From the NCBI GenBank assembly GCA_003222835.1, contig QHXE01000235.1:1-18942 (forward strand): a DNA stretch of 18,942 bases, written 5' to 3'. A program made the position numbers and the translations under genes. The notes beneath the pieces are model-generated. The model saw only the letters and a list, made by a program, of their open reading frames with translations. It was not told the DNA's origin and did not search any database. Origin of the DNA: Acidobacteriota bacterium (GTDB lineage: Bacteria > Acidobacteriota > Blastocatellia > Pyrinomonadales > Pyrinomonadaceae). Below are positions 1-7,168 of the stretch, piece by piece (within the stretch, counting starts at the first letter, position 1; each line of letters begins with the position of its first letter).

Positions 1-56
1 TTCGCGAGGGTGGACGTACGGTCGGCGCGGGTACGGTGAGTGAAGTCGTCGAATAA
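1..56 (+). CDS. tuf: Elongation factor Tu, C-terminal fragment (partial at window edge)
   Basis: The third forward frame reads [17 protein letters not shown] and then a TAA at 54-56. This is the highly conserved last stretch of EF-Tu, the GTPase that brings aminoacyl-tRNA to the ribosomal A site; it belongs to the third beta-barrel domain. The first two bases belong to a codon cut by the window edge. Only about 17 residues are visible, so nothing can be said about the G domain. Its position 23 nt before rpsJ matches the classical str-S10 junction, where tuf directly precedes the S10 block. Identification is strong despite the short length. Confidence 0.9.
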   Translation, partial: REGGRTVGAGTVSEVVE

Positions 57-81
57 GACCTATAGGACCTATTAGACCTAT
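57..81. repeat. 9-nt tandem repeat array in the tuf-rpsJ spacer
   Basis: The spacer is three imperfect copies of a 9-nt word ending in ACCTAT (about 55-63, 64-72 and 73-81). The third copy runs into the rpsJ start codon at 80-82, so the start codon lies partly inside a repeat unit. No purine-rich Shine-Dalgarno sequence is in place. The reverse complement of this word (ATAGGTC-type) recurs at 7169-7195. Confidence 0.7.
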
Positions 82-400
82 GTTGAACGAAAAAATCAGA
101 ATCAGGCTCAAAGCCTACGATCACCGAGTCCTCGATCAATCTACGACAGAGATTGTCGAAACAGCGAAGCGCACCGGCGCCCGCGTGGCCGGGCCGATTC
201 CATTGCCGACGGTCAAGAACAAGTGGACCGTCTTGCGCTCGCCGCACGTCGATAAGAAATCGCGCGAGCAGTTTGAGATCAGAACGCATAAGCGCCTGAT
301 GGATATTCTCGATCCGACGCCGCAAACAGTCGATGCGCTGATGAAGCTCGACTTGCCCGCGGGCGTCGATGTCGAGATTAAAGCTTTTGGAAGACAGTGA
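80..400 (+). CDS. rpsJ: 30S ribosomal protein S10
   Basis: S10 sits in the head of the 30S subunit and, in bacteria that carry NusB, also acts as NusE in antitermination. The 106-residue product has the normal family length and the family core: [11 protein letters not shown] at the start, the loop region [19 protein letters not shown], and the ending [18 protein letters not shown]. It follows tuf by 23 nt and opens the S10 block. The ATG is the only plausible start, but it overlaps a 9-nt repeat and has no clear ribosome binding site, so translation may depend on an unstructured AT-rich leader or on coupling to tuf. No frame damage is seen. Confidence 0.97.
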   Translation: MLNEKIRIRLKAYDHRVLDQSTTEIVETAKRTGARVAGPIPLPTVKNKWTVLRSPHVDKKSREQFEIRTHKRLMDILDPTPQTVDALMKLDLPAGVDVEIKAFGRQ

Positions 401-404
401 AGGG

Positions 405-488
405 CATTGCCGATTTCCGATTGCCAATTTCCGATTGGTGGTCGCATGAATCTTCAAATCGGCAATTGACAATTGGCAATCCACAATG
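405..488. repeat. Heptad-phased inverted repeat, rpsJ-rplC spacer
   Basis: Left arm 405-438 and right arm 455-488 are near reverse complements; I count about 27 matches in 34. Both are built from 7-nt words of the GCCAATT / GATTTCC type. The outermost left bases CATTG pair with CAATG at 484-488, so the rplC start codon (486-488) lies inside the predicted stem. The loop, 439-454, is unrelated sequence. Confidence 0.75.
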
Positions 489-1145
489 ATTAACGGAATC
501 ATCGGCAAGAAGGTTGGCATGACGCAGTTGTTTGCGCAGGATGGCACAGTCACGCCCGTGACCGTCATCAAGGCTGGTCCGTGCGTGGTGGTGCAGAAAA
601 AGTCCGCGGGCGGCAAGGATGGTTACGACGCTGTGCAGGTTGGGTTGGTTGAAGACCGTCCTATCAAGCTGAAGAATGTTAACAAGCCGATGCGCGGGCA
701 CTTTGAGAAAACCGGAGGCGGAATTCCTCCCACGCGAGTGCTGAAAGAGTTTCGCCTGGACGCGTCCGATGACAGCACGAGCGTTGGCGACAAGATTCTG
801 GTCGATCAGTTTTCGGATGGAGACATCGTCGACGTAGTCGGCAAATCGAAAGGGCGCGGCTTCGCCGGGACGATCAAACGTCATAATTTCAATCGTGGAC
901 CAGAGACGCACGGCTCGATGAATGTGCGCGCTCCCGGATCGATTGGCGCTTCGGCATATCCGTCGCGCGTGGTTAAGGGAATGCGCTCCTCGGGCCATAT
1001 GGGTGATGCGCGCGTGACGATCAAGCAACTGACGGTTGCTCGCGTCGATGCCGAGAATAATCTGTTGATGATTCGCGGCGCAGTGCCTGGAGCTAACGGC
1101 AGCGTCGTAGTGGTTAAGAAAGCGGCAAGGCAAGCAAAGAAGTAG
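486..1145 (+). CDS. rplC: 50S ribosomal protein L3
   Basis: L3 is an early 23S rRNA binder whose extended loop reaches toward the peptidyl transferase centre. The 219-residue product begins [16 protein letters not shown], a standard L3 start, and carries the loop region [22 protein letters not shown] and the ending [22 protein letters not shown]. At the place where E. coli L3 has the PrmB-methylated Gln150 (AGQMG), this protein reads SGHMG, so that residue appears to be His; this comparison is from memory. The start codon is buried in an inverted repeat with the 85-nt upstream spacer and has no Shine-Dalgarno sequence. Confidence 0.97.
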   Translation: MINGIIGKKVGMTQLFAQDGTVTPVTVIKAGPCVVVQKKSAGGKDGYDAVQVGLVEDRPIKLKNVNKPMRGHFEKTGGGIPPTRVLKEFRLDASDDSTSVGDKILVDQFSDGDIVDVVGKSKGRGFAGTIKRHNFNRGPETHGSMNVRAPGSIGASAYPSRVVKGMRSSGHMGDARVTIKQLTVARVDAENNLLMIRGAVPGANGSVVVVKKAARQAKK

Positions 1146-1179
1146 TTAGTAGAACAGAGGGCGGTTTGTCTTCTTAGAC

Positions 1180-1185
1180 GGAGGT
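1180..1185 (+). promoter_or_regulatory. Shine-Dalgarno site of rplD
   Basis: GGAGGT lies 6 nt before the ATG at 1192. It is a near-perfect anti-SD match. It is worth listing because this 46-nt spacer has no heptad repeat, unlike most other spacers, and because most repeat-containing junctions lack such a site. Confidence 0.8.
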
Positions 1186-1191
1186 TCAGAT

Positions 1192-1914
1192 ATGCCAACA
1201 GCCAAAATTCTGGATTTGACCAGTCAAGAAGTTGGCGAGCTCGAGTTGGCGGACACGGTGTTCGGCGTCCCCCTCAACGAGCCACTGATTCATGAAGCCG
1301 TGCGCAGCTTCCTGGCTAACCGGCGCTCCGGAACGTCGGCAACAAAAACGCGCGGCGATGTGGAAGGCTCAGGCCGAAAGCTTTGGCGCCAGAAGGGCAC
1401 GGGCCGAGCGCGAATTGCCAGCTTGCGTTCGCCGCTTTGGAAAGGCGGCGGTAACGTGCACGGGCCACAGCCGCGAGACTGGTCGTACAACTTGCCCAAG
1501 AAGATGAGAAAGCGGGCGATGTGCGCGGCGATTTCCGAGCGGCTGCGTGAAGGGAACTTAATTATCGTCAACGATTGGAAGCTCGATCACCCGAAGACCA
1601 GGGACTTCATCAACACTCTCGGCACTTTGAAACTGGGTGGGAAGACGTTGATTGTGGATTCTTTGAAGAACACCAATCTGATGCTGGCGTCGCGGAATGT
1701 GCAGACAACGAAAGTGGTCAACAGCTATGGCGTGAACATCTACGATCTGGTCAATCATCAGAAAGTGGTGCTGACGCCCAAGACCGTCAGCGAGTTGACC
1801 GATATTCTGAGGCCGCGGGCCAAGGATGACGAGGAGCCCCATCGTCCCGGCGAGATTCTGGGCGGGCCGACCAAGCCACGACCATCGCCGAGAAGAAGGG
1901 GTGCCACGTTTTAG
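1192..1914 (+). CDS. rplD: 50S ribosomal protein L4
   Basis: L4 binds 23S rRNA domain I, lines the peptide exit tunnel and in some bacteria represses the S10 operon. The 240-residue product shows the tunnel-loop signature ([19 protein letters not shown], then [10 protein letters not shown] near residues 63-73) and the globular core to about residue 208. Residues 209-240 form a Pro/Arg-rich tail (ending [13 protein letters not shown]) that goes beyond the roughly 200-205 residues of typical L4. The start is well supported by GGAGGT at 1180-1185. It is 46 nt from rplC. No obvious L4-binding attenuator leader is seen upstream of rpsJ in the part visible here. Confidence 0.97.
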   Translation: MPTAKILDLTSQEVGELELADTVFGVPLNEPLIHEAVRSFLANRRSGTSATKTRGDVEGSGRKLWRQKGTGRARIASLRSPLWKGGGNVHGPQPRDWSYNLPKKMRKRAMCAAISERLREGNLIIVNDWKLDHPKTRDFINTLGTLKLGGKTLIVDSLKNTNLMLASRNVQTTKVVNSYGVNIYDLVNHQKVVLTPKTVSELTDILRPRAKDDEEPHRPGEILGGPTKPRPSPRRRGATF

Positions 1915-1919
1915 TTTGC

Positions 1920-1949
1920 GATCTCAAATTTGAGATCTGAGATTTCAAA
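1920..1949. repeat. Palindrome plus heptad words, rplD-rplW spacer
   Basis: Positions 1920-1937 are a perfect 18-nt palindrome (GATCTCAAATTTGAGATC), followed by more 7-nt-phased words (ATCTGAG, ATTTCAA). The 29 bases 1921-1949 are identical to 15031-15059 in the rpsM-rpsK spacer, more than 13 kb away. Confidence 0.85.
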
Positions 1950-1954
1950 TAGCT

Positions 1955-2260
1955 ATGCGAACTGTTTGGGACGTAATCAAGTCTCCGGTGATCACCGAGA
2001 AGGCTCTGGTGGCGAAAGAAGAGACGCAGGACCGGCGGCAGTTGCTGACGTTTCGCGTGGATCGCCGCGCGACCAAACCTGAGATCAAGAATGCGGTCGA
2101 GTCGATCTTTCAGGTGAAGGTTGATTCAGTGCGGACCGCTCAATATCTGGGCAAGATGGCGCGCCGCGGGCGATACGAAGGCCGCAAACCGTCCTGGAAG
2201 AAAGCGTTCGTGACCCTCAAGCAGGGCGAGAAACCGGTGGATTACGGGGAAGCGATCTAG
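1955..2260 (+). CDS. rplW: 50S ribosomal protein L23
   Basis: L23 lies at the exit of the nascent-peptide tunnel and is the docking point for trigger factor and SRP. The 101-residue product is of normal length. It opens RTVWDVIKSPVITEKA, the usual L23 signature, and continues with the core NAVESIFQVKVDSVRTAQYLGKMARRGRYEGRKPSWKKAFVTLK. It follows rplD by 40 nt, across a palindromic repeat, and no convincing ribosome binding site is present before its ATG. The frame is intact. Confidence 0.96.
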   Translation: MRTVWDVIKSPVITEKALVAKEETQDRRQLLTFRVDRRATKPEIKNAVESIFQVKVDSVRTAQYLGKMARRGRYEGRKPSWKKAFVTLKQGEKPVDYGEAI

Positions 2261-2388
2261 CGATTTCGGATTTCGAATCGCGGATTGCGGATTTGGAAAT
2301 GACAAGATCGAGTTAAGAGGTTCGGGGGAGCGAATGAAGAACGAGCGGGGGTTGAAGTCCGCAATCCGAAATTCGCATTCCGAAATCG
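2261..2388. repeat. Heptad-phased inverted repeat, rplW-rplB spacer
   Basis: Left arm 2261-2292 starts directly after the rplW stop and right arm 2357-2388 ends 4 nt before the rplB start. I count 27 of 32 positions as complementary. The words are GGATTTC / GGATTGC on the left and TCCGAAA / TCCGCAA on the right, with a clear 7-nt period. The 64-nt loop contains a purine-rich stretch with GGGGGAG. Confidence 0.8.
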
Positions 2389-2392
2389 CAGA

Positions 2393-3160
2393 ATGGGAAT
2401 AAAGAAACTAACACCGACATCGCCGGCTCGTCGCTATCAGACTTTTCTGACGCGCGATGAGTTAACGCCGGGCGCGGTGCCGGAAAAGTCTCTGCTGGAG
2501 CCGAAAGTGAGAATCTCGGGGCGCAACAACGATGGCCGCATTACGGTGCGACGACGCGGCGGTGGCCACAAGCGTTTCTATCGCGTGATCGGCTCGTCGA
2601 ACATCGCGCTGATTACGTATCTGGATGGCGAGAAGCGTTACATCATCTCTCCGGTGGGCCTGGAAGTTGGCCGGACAATCGCGAGCGGAGAAGATGCAGA
2701 TATTCTGCCGGGAAATACTTTGCCGATTCGAAACATTCCGCTGGGCACCCAGATTCACAACATCGAGTTGCGGCCGGGCAAAGGCGGGCAGATGGCGCGC
2801 GCGGCCGGGTCGTTTGCGCAGTTGTTGGCAAAGGAGGGCGATTACGCTCAGTTGCGCATGCCTTCGGGCGAAGTGCGGCGCGTTCCGGTCGAATGCCGCG
2901 CGACGGTGGGCCAGGTTGGCAACGTCGAACATGAAAACATTTCGTTGGGTAAGGCGGGACGCACGCGCTGGCGAGGCATCAGGCCGCACGTTCGCGGCGT
3001 AGCGATGAATCCGGTGGACCACCCGCACGGCGGCGGCGAAGGCAAGACTTCAGGCGGGCGCAATCCCGTGACGCCATGGGGTCAGCCAACGCGGGGATAC
3101 AAGACGCGCCGAAACAAGCGCACTAAGAAGATGATTGTGAGAGATCGGAGAGTCAAATGA
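2393..3160 (+). CDS. rplB: 50S ribosomal protein L2, apparently with an internal in-frame deletion
   Basis: L2 is a primary 23S rRNA binder needed for subunit association and peptidyl transferase assembly. N-terminus ([14 protein letters not shown]), [19 protein letters not shown], and the C-terminal functional loop [13 protein letters not shown] with [12 protein letters not shown] are all canonical. The protein is 255 residues, while most bacterial L2 are about 273-277. The shortfall is at one place: after YRVI (to residue 66) the sequence goes [10 protein letters not shown], whereas other L2 have about 21 more residues here (E. coli DFKRNKDGIP...DPNRSANIAL). This removes part of the OB-fold RNA-binding domain. 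Either a lineage-specific loop deletion or a sequence/assembly error could explain it. There is no SD before the ATG. Confidence 0.95.
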   Translation: MGIKKLTPTSPARRYQTFLTRDELTPGAVPEKSLLEPKVRISGRNNDGRITVRRRGGGHKRFYRVIGSSNIALITYLDGEKRYIISPVGLEVGRTIASGEDADILPGNTLPIRNIPLGTQIHNIELRPGKGGQMARAAGSFAQLLAKEGDYAQLRMPSGEVRRVPVECRATVGQVGNVEHENISLGKAGRTRWRGIRPHVRGVAMNPVDHPHGGGEGKTSGGRNPVTPWGQPTRGYKTRRNKRTKKMIVRDRRVK

Positions 3161-3245
3161 TTGCCAATTGCCAATTGCCGATTTTCGATTGGTTCTAAGC
3201 CATGCGGTATTCAAATCGGCAATCGGCAATCAAAAATCGGAAATG
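3158..3245. repeat. Heptad-phased inverted repeat, rplB-rpsS spacer
   Basis: Left array 3158-3192 (AATTGCC, AATTGCC, GATTTTC words) overlaps the rplB stop. Right array 3212-3245 (AATCGGC, AATCGGC, AATCAAA, AATCGGA words) ends just before the rpsS start. They are complementary word by word in the same 7-nt register. The 26 bases 3167-3192 recur exactly at 8564-8589. Confidence 0.8.
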
Positions 3246-3249
3246 AAAT

Positions 3250-3567
3250 ATGCCACGTTCAGTTAAAAAAGGTCCCTGGGTGGACAAAGGTATTCGGAAG
3301 ACAGTCGAGCGTATTCGCGCCGGCTCGCAGCGACCGCAGGTGATTCGCACCTGGTCGCGACGTTCGACCATTACGCCGGACATGGTGGGGTTGACGTTTG
3401 GCGTGCATAACGGCAAGCGCCACATTCCCATCTACGTTACGGAGAACATGGTCGGGCACAAACTGGGTGAGTTTTCGCCGACGCGAATGTTCAAAGGCCA
3501 TTCCGGAACGAAGGCCGATAAAACCGAAAAGACGGCGAAGGTGGCCGGTCCAGCGCCGGCGGCGTAA
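3250..3567 (+). CDS. rpsS: 30S ribosomal protein S19
   Basis: S19 is in the 30S head and contacts S13 and the A-site tRNA elbow. The product starts [12 protein letters not shown] and includes [54 protein letters not shown], all diagnostic. It is 105 residues against a usual 90-95. The excess is a short Lys/Ala/Pro tail (about 92-105, ending GPAPAA), in line with other tailed proteins in this cluster. It follows rplB by 89 nt. The bases before the ATG belong to the repeat array, with only a poor CGGA match to an SD. Confidence 0.97.
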   Translation: MPRSVKKGPWVDKGIRKTVERIRAGSQRPQVIRTWSRRSTITPDMVGLTFGVHNGKRHIPIYVTENMVGHKLGEFSPTRMFKGHSGTKADKTEKTAKVAGPAPAA

Positions 3568-3576
3568 GAAAGAGCG

Positions 3577-3673
3577 GTAAATCGTGAATGGTAAATGATG
3601 AATGGATTTTGTTCGATGGCAGGTAGCTGAGCAGAAGGGTCTTTCCATTTACCATTTACGATTCACCATTCAC
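3577..3673. repeat. Heptad-phased inverted repeat, rpsS-rplV spacer
   Basis: Left arm 3577-3606 (GTAAATC, GTGAATG, GTAAATG, ATGAATG) and right arm 3644-3673 pair at about 25 of 30 positions. The loop 3607-3643 is unique. This word (GTAAATG/GTGAATG) differs from those at other junctions, yet its two arms match each other. Confidence 0.8.
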
Positions 3674-3679
3674 TAATTT

Positions 3680-4282
3680 ATGGAAGCAAGAGCAAGCGCA
3701 AAGTATCTACGCGGGTCGGCGCAGAAGGCGCGTCTGGTCATCGATATGATCAGGGGCAAAAACGTCAACCAGGCGTTGGCCATTTTGCGCTATTCAAACA
3801 AACGCGCCGCCTTGGGAATTGAAAAGTGCGTCAAGTCGGCAATCGCGAACGCGAACGAAACGGCGGAGAAAGCGAACGTCTCGGTCGATCCCGACGAGCT
3901 CTGGCTAAAAGCTGCGTACGTCGATCGGGGTCCGACGAAGCACCGTCGTCGCGTCCGTCCCGCTCCCCAAGGCCGTGCGTATCGCGAGCAGCGACACTTC
4001 TGTCACGTCACGATTTTGCTTTCCAGCGAAACGCAAGAGGCGGAAGGCAAGGCGGACGGAAAGACCGGTGGGACCACTCCAGCAGCTAGCAAGCGCGCGA
4101 AGCGTGGTGGCGCCGCCGCTGCCCCGCGGGCCAAGCGAGTTGGGAAGGCCGAAGCCACAACGAAGGCAGGAGACGAAACAAAAAAGGCAGCAGGTGCGAA
4201 AGAATCGAAGGGCGCGACGAATATAGGCAAGGCGGCGTCGAAATTAGGCAAGGCGCTCAGAAGGAAGAAGAGTGAGGAGTGA
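3680..4282 (+). CDS. rplV: 50S ribosomal protein L22 with long C-terminal Lys/Ala tail
   Basis: L22 binds 23S rRNA and its hairpin lines the exit tunnel. Residues 1-117 are a complete L22: EARASAKYLRGSAQKARLVIDMIRGK at the start, then the tunnel hairpin region VDRGPTKHRRRVRPAPQGRAYREQRHFCHVTILL. Family length is about 110-120, but this one is 200 because residues 118-200 are a low-complexity Lys/Ala/Gly/Glu tail, probably disordered and RNA-associating. The tail is in the same intact frame, so it is not readthrough of a broken stop. It follows rpsS by 112 nt. There is no SD; the ATG lies in an AT-rich sequence right after the repeat. Confidence 0.96.
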   Translation: MEARASAKYLRGSAQKARLVIDMIRGKNVNQALAILRYSNKRAALGIEKCVKSAIANANETAEKANVSVDPDELWLKAAYVDRGPTKHRRRVRPAPQGRAYREQRHFCHVTILLSSETQEAEGKADGKTGGTTPAASKRAKRGGAAAAPRAKRVGKAEATTKAGDETKKAAGAKESKGATNIGKAASKLGKALRRKKSEE

Positions 4283-4395
4283 TTTTTCAGACCTCAGACC
4301 TTAAATCGAGTGAGGTTTTCGATTAAGCCTGAGGAATGGAGTTGGGATTTTGAGGAGAGGATCTGAGATTTGAAGATCTGAAAGTGGAGATTTGA
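4283..4395. repeat. Degenerate heptad arrays, rplV-rpsC spacer
   Basis: The left array 4283-4307 (TCAGACC, TCAGACC, TTAAATC) and right array about 4359-4395 (GATCTGA, GATTTGA, and GATTTGA next to the ATG) keep the 7-nt phase and can pair partly, with G-U pairs. This is the weakest inverted pair of the family. Here GGAG at 4386-4389 also serves as a plausible SD for rpsC. Confidence 0.55.
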
Positions 4396-5145
4396 ATGGG
4401 CCAAAAAGTTCATCCCTACGGTTTTCGCCTCGGCTATAACAAGGACTGGCATTCGCATTGGTTTGCGAAAAAGCAGTACGGCGATTTCCTGATCGAGGAT
4501 CTGAAGCTGAAGCGCGAATTGAAGCAGCGCTTCACGGGCGCGGGCGTCTCGCATGTCGACATCGAGCGTGCCGCCAATCGTCTGAAGATCATCATCTACA
4601 CCTCGCGGCCTGGCATCATCATCGGTCGCAAGGGCGCCGAGATCGATAAGCTGAAGGGGGACATCTCTTCGCGCACTGGCCGCGAAGTGCTGGTGTCGAT
4701 TCAGGAGATTCATAAGCCGGAACTGAACGCGCAGTTGCAGGCCGAGAAGATTGCGGCGCAACTAGAGAAACGAATTGCGTTTCGCCGGGCGATGCGAAAA
4801 GCCGTGGAAGAGTCTCTGAGATTCGGCGCGCAGGGCATCAAGGTGAAGGTCAGCGGCCGGCTCAACGGCGCTGAGATCGCCCGCAGCGAGTGGCATTTGC
4901 AAGGCCAGTTGCCGTTGCATACCTTACGCTCGGATGTTGATTACGGATTCGCGGAAGCAAATACGACTTTCGGCGTAATCGGAGTGAAGGTTTGGATCTA
5001 TCGGGGCCAGATTCTTGATGCGAACGCGGCAATGGCCCGGGGAACTGGAACCGATCCGATTAACGATACCAGGCCGGGTGGGCGTGAGGGCCGTGCGCGT
5101 CCGGCGCGTGCGCGTCGTGAGAGACCTGAAAGGCCGGAGAGATAA
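4396..5145 (+). CDS. rpsC: 30S ribosomal protein S3
   Basis: S3 lies at the mRNA entry channel and helps unwind mRNA. Start [22 protein letters not shown] is canonical. A type-II KH domain carries its GxxG loop as GRKG at residues 77-80 ([16 protein letters not shown]). The C-terminal domain has [30 protein letters not shown] and [12 protein letters not shown]. The 249 residues exceed E. coli S3 by about 16 because of an Arg/Pro/Gly-rich end (about 225-249, [14 protein letters not shown]), another example of basic tails in this cluster. A GGAG at 4386-4389, 6 nt upstream, supports the start. Confidence 0.97.
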   Translation: MGQKVHPYGFRLGYNKDWHSHWFAKKQYGDFLIEDLKLKRELKQRFTGAGVSHVDIERAANRLKIIIYTSRPGIIIGRKGAEIDKLKGDISSRTGREVLVSIQEIHKPELNAQLQAEKIAAQLEKRIAFRRAMRKAVEESLRFGAQGIKVKVSGRLNGAEIARSEWHLQGQLPLHTLRSDVDYGFAEANTTFGVIGVKVWIYRGQILDANAAMARGTGTDPINDTRPGGREGRARPARARRERPERPER

Positions 5146-5206
5146 GTTCAGAGTTCAACGTTTAGGTTGGATTTGAAAGCGACAAGCTAAAGCTTGAACT
5201 ATGAAC
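5146..5206. repeat. Inverted repeat, rpsC-rplP spacer
   Basis: Left arm 5146-5165 and right arm 5187-5206 are complementary at 17 of 20 positions, with outer words GTTCA / TGAAC and TTTAG / CTAAA. The left arm begins directly after the rpsC stop. A following GGGGAAG (5209-5215) can serve as the rplP ribosome binding site outside the stem. Confidence 0.75.
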
Positions 5207-5222
5207 GCGGGGAAGAATCACC

Positions 5223-5651
5223 ATGTTGATGCCGAAAAAAGTTAAGCACCGCAAGCAGATGCGCGGACGTATGAAGGGCGCCGCGACCCGCGGCAGCGCC
5301 ATTAGCTTCGGTGAGTATGGATTGAAGAGCCTCGAACCCGCCTGGATTACCGATCGCCAGATCGAGGCAGCCCGCATCGCGATGACTCGTCACATCAAGC
5401 GCGGCGGCAAAATCTGGATTCGGATGTTCCCCGACAAGCCGGTGACGAAAAAACCGGCTGAGACACGCATGGGGAAAGGAAAAGGCGCGCCCGAGTATTG
5501 GGTGGCGGTAGTTAAGCCGGGACGAATTCTTTACGAGATTGAAGGCGTCGACGAAAAGACCGCGCGTGACGCGATGAAGCTGGCGGCGCAAAAACTGCCG
5601 ATTAGGACGAAGTTCGTGACCCGCGCCGAGCAGGAGGGAGGCGCGATCTAG
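5223..5651 (+). CDS. rplP: 50S ribosomal protein L16
   Basis: L16 organises the A-site architecture of 23S rRNA. The product is 142 residues (family about 136-144). It has [19 protein letters not shown] at the start, [28 protein letters not shown] in the core, and the conserved [26 protein letters not shown] region. ATG 5223 is preferred over the second Met at 5229 because L16 normally begins with M-L/M-x-P and GGGGAAG lies upstream. It ends 2 nt before rpmC, and its last codons contain the GGAGGGAGG that probably starts L29 translation, so the two genes are tightly coupled. Confidence 0.97.
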   Translation: MLMPKKVKHRKQMRGRMKGAATRGSAISFGEYGLKSLEPAWITDRQIEAARIAMTRHIKRGGKIWIRMFPDKPVTKKPAETRMGKGKGAPEYWVAVVKPGRILYEIEGVDEKTARDAMKLAAQKLPIRTKFVTRAEQEGGAI

Positions 5652-5653
5652 TC

Positions 5654-5866
5654 ATGAAGAAACGGGAAGAAATTGACAAGTATCGCGACCTGCCAGACGA
5701 CGATCTGCATGCCGAAGCGGCGCGCTTGAAAGAGTCGCTGTTTCGATTGAATTTCAAGCTGGCGCTGGGCGAAGTCGATGCAATCAAAAAAATGCGACAG
5801 GAGAAAAGATCTCTGGCGCGTATTCGGACCCTGGTTCGTGAGCGAGAGATTCAAGCCAGCAAGTAA
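5654..5866 (+). CDS. rpmC: 50S ribosomal protein L29
   Basis: L29 is a small helical-hairpin protein near the tunnel exit, next to L23. The 70-residue product MKKREEIDKYRDLPDDDLHAEAARLKESLFRLNFKLALGE..., with the family hallmark LKESLFRLNFKLALGEV, is typical in length and pattern. It starts 2 nt after the rplP stop and uses the polypurine GGAGGGAGG at 5633-5641 (12 nt spacing). There is no repeat element here; the rplP-rpmC-rpsQ junctions are among the few compact ones in the cluster. Confidence 0.94.
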   Translation: MKKREEIDKYRDLPDDDLHAEAARLKESLFRLNFKLALGEVDAIKKMRQEKRSLARIRTLVREREIQASK

Positions 5867-5892
5867 TGGCGACTGAGAGATTCGAGTAACAA

Positions 5893-6360
5893 ATGTTTAG
5901 AAGGAAAAAGAAAGAAGAGGCTGTCGAGCCAACGCCCGAGCCGCAAGCGCCCGTCGAAGAGCCGGGTTCAACTCCGGTAGAAGAAGCTGCGGCCAGTGCG
6001 CCGACCATTGCAGAGGATTCCGCGGCCGAAGCTGCCCCTGCTGCCGAATCGGTTTCTTTGACGGCACCCGCGGAAGCAACCAGTGTTGTCTCGTCACCGA
6101 CTGCGAAGGGCCGCGGCCATCGGGTGCAGAAGGTGGGCACTGTGTCTTCCGACAAGATGCAGAAGACGGTTGTGGTGCGCGTCGATCGCCTGGTGCTTCA
6201 TCCTAAGTATAGACGTTACGTGCGGCGCACATCGAGGTTCATGGCCCACGACGATCTGGGCGCTACCACGGGCGACCGCGTGCGCATCGTTGAAACGCGA
6301 CCGCTGTCGGCAAGGAAGCGCTGGCGCGTGGTGGAGATTGTGCAGAAGGCGGCGAAATGA
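5893..6360 (+). CDS. rpsQ: 30S ribosomal protein S17 with acidic N-terminal extension
   Basis: S17 is an OB-fold primary binder of 16S rRNA. The S17 core begins near residue 73: VQKVGTVSSDKMQKTVVVRVDRLVLHPKYRRYVRRTSRFMAHDD, then GDRVRIVETRPLSARKRWRVVEIVQKA. S17 is usually about 80-90 residues; this ORF is 155. Residues 1-8 are basic (MFRRKKKE) and 9-70 are Glu/Ala/Pro/Ser-rich low complexity, with no family resemblance. ATG 5893 is 26 nt after rpmC, which suits a real start, and there is no in-frame ATG at the core boundary. A GTG at 6124 could start a normal-sized S17, but without a good SD. I favour the long form, with moderate certainty. Confidence 0.92.
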   Translation: MFRRKKKEEAVEPTPEPQAPVEEPGSTPVEEAAASAPTIAEDSAAEAAPAAESVSLTAPAEATSVVSSPTAKGRGHRVQKVGTVSSDKMQKTVVVRVDRLVLHPKYRRYVRRTSRFMAHDDLGATTGDRVRIVETRPLSARKRWRVVEIVQKAAK

Positions 6361-6386
6361 ATTTCGGAATGCGGAATGCGGATTTG
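6361..6386. repeat. Solitary heptad array, rpsQ-rplN spacer
   Basis: Just after the rpsQ stop there are three 7-nt words (TTTCGGA, ATGCGGA, ATGCGGA) closely related to the words of the rplW-rplB element. No matching right arm occurs before rplN, so this looks like a half-element. Confidence 0.65.
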
Positions 6387-6424
6387 AACACAAACGAATT
6401 CAGAGCGCGCAATAGGTTGGTGAA

Positions 6425-6793
6425 ATGATTCAAATGCAGACCTCTCTGGAGGTTGCTGACAATTCGGGAGCGCGACGGGTCGAGATGATAATGGGTATCG
6501 GCGGCTCGACGGGCGCAATTGCCAGCCTGGGTGATCGCATCAAGGTCACCGTGAAAGAGGCGACGCCCGACGGCGCGGTCAAAAAGGGCACGGTGCAGGA
6601 TGCGGTAATCGTGCGCACGCGCAAAGAAGTGCGGCGGAAAGACGGCACCTATATCCGATTCGATCAAAACGCGGCGGTGCTGATCAAAGAAGACGGGACC
6701 CCCATCGGCACGCGTGTTTTTGGTCCAGTCGCGCGCGAATTGCGCGACAAAAATTTCATGAAGATCGTTTCGCTGGCGCCAGAGGTCATTTGA
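6425..6793 (+). CDS. rplN: 50S ribosomal protein L14
   Basis: L14 is a subunit-interface protein forming intersubunit bridges. The 122-residue length is exactly the family norm. The start [22 protein letters not shown], the middle [45 protein letters not shown] and the ending [28 protein letters not shown] are textbook. It follows rpsQ by 64 nt, across a half repeat element, and only a weak GGTGA-like SD lies before the ATG. Nothing unusual is seen in the protein. Confidence 0.98.
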   Translation: MIQMQTSLEVADNSGARRVEMIMGIGGSTGAIASLGDRIKVTVKEATPDGAVKKGTVQDAVIVRTRKEVRRKDGTYIRFDQNAAVLIKEDGTPIGTRVFGPVARELRDKNFMKIVSLAPEVI

Positions 6794-6826
6794 AGTAGCG
6801 AAGTTCACAAGCTTACTTCATTAGAG

Positions 6827-7165
6827 GTGAAAGAGTTGCAGGGAAGAAAACGAGCCAAGATTAGGAAGAACGATCAAGTCGTCGTCATCGCCGGCCGCGA
6901 CAAGGGCAAGCGTGGACGCGTGCTGGGGGTCGCTCCTGGACGTGGAAAAGTGAAGGTCGAAGGCGCCGGCGTAATCAAACGACACCAGAAACCTGCCGGC
7001 AATCGCGGCGGTGGAATTATCGACAAGGAAGCCTGGATCGACATTTCGAATGTGCAGATGATCGATCCACAGTCGGGCAAGGCTACGCGAGTGCGTTATC
7101 AGATTGAAGGTGACGGAACCAAGTCTCGCGTGGCGGCCGCAAGCGGACATACTTTGGAGAAGTAG
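6827..7165 (+). CDS. rplX: 50S ribosomal protein L24
   Basis: L24 starts 50S assembly through its KOW domain, visible here as KIRKNDQVVVIAGRDKGKRGRVLGV with GVIKRHQKP and IDISNVQMIDP later. The length of 112 residues is normal. The start is uncertain. The frame opens with GTG at 6827, but GAGGTGA (6824-6830), a 7-nt anti-SD match, overlaps that GTG and sits 5 nt before an in-frame TTG at 6836. TTG 6836 would give a 109-residue MQGRKRAKIRKND... protein, which fits family N-termini equally well. No ATG is available. The gap from rplN is 33 nt. Confidence 0.95.
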   Translation: MKELQGRKRAKIRKNDQVVVIAGRDKGKRGRVLGVAPGRGKVKVEGAGVIKRHQKPAGNRGGGIIDKEAWIDISNVQMIDPQSGKATRVRYQIEGDGTKSRVAAASGHTLEK

Positions 7166-7168
7166 ATC

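Noticed and set aside
401..485. Insertion sequence or MITE with target-site duplication
   Set aside because: No transposase, no terminal inverted repeats of constant sequence and no flanking duplication were found; word sequences vary by junction.
378..1133. Minus-strand open frame of 251 codons opposite rplC
   Set aside because: It lies opposite L3, its product has no family resemblance and low-complexity His/Arg content, and the plus strand fully explains the sequence.
5893..5960. S17 extension as a separate small gene before rpsQ
   Set aside because: The frame is continuous with the S17 core and there is no stop or new start with an SD between them.
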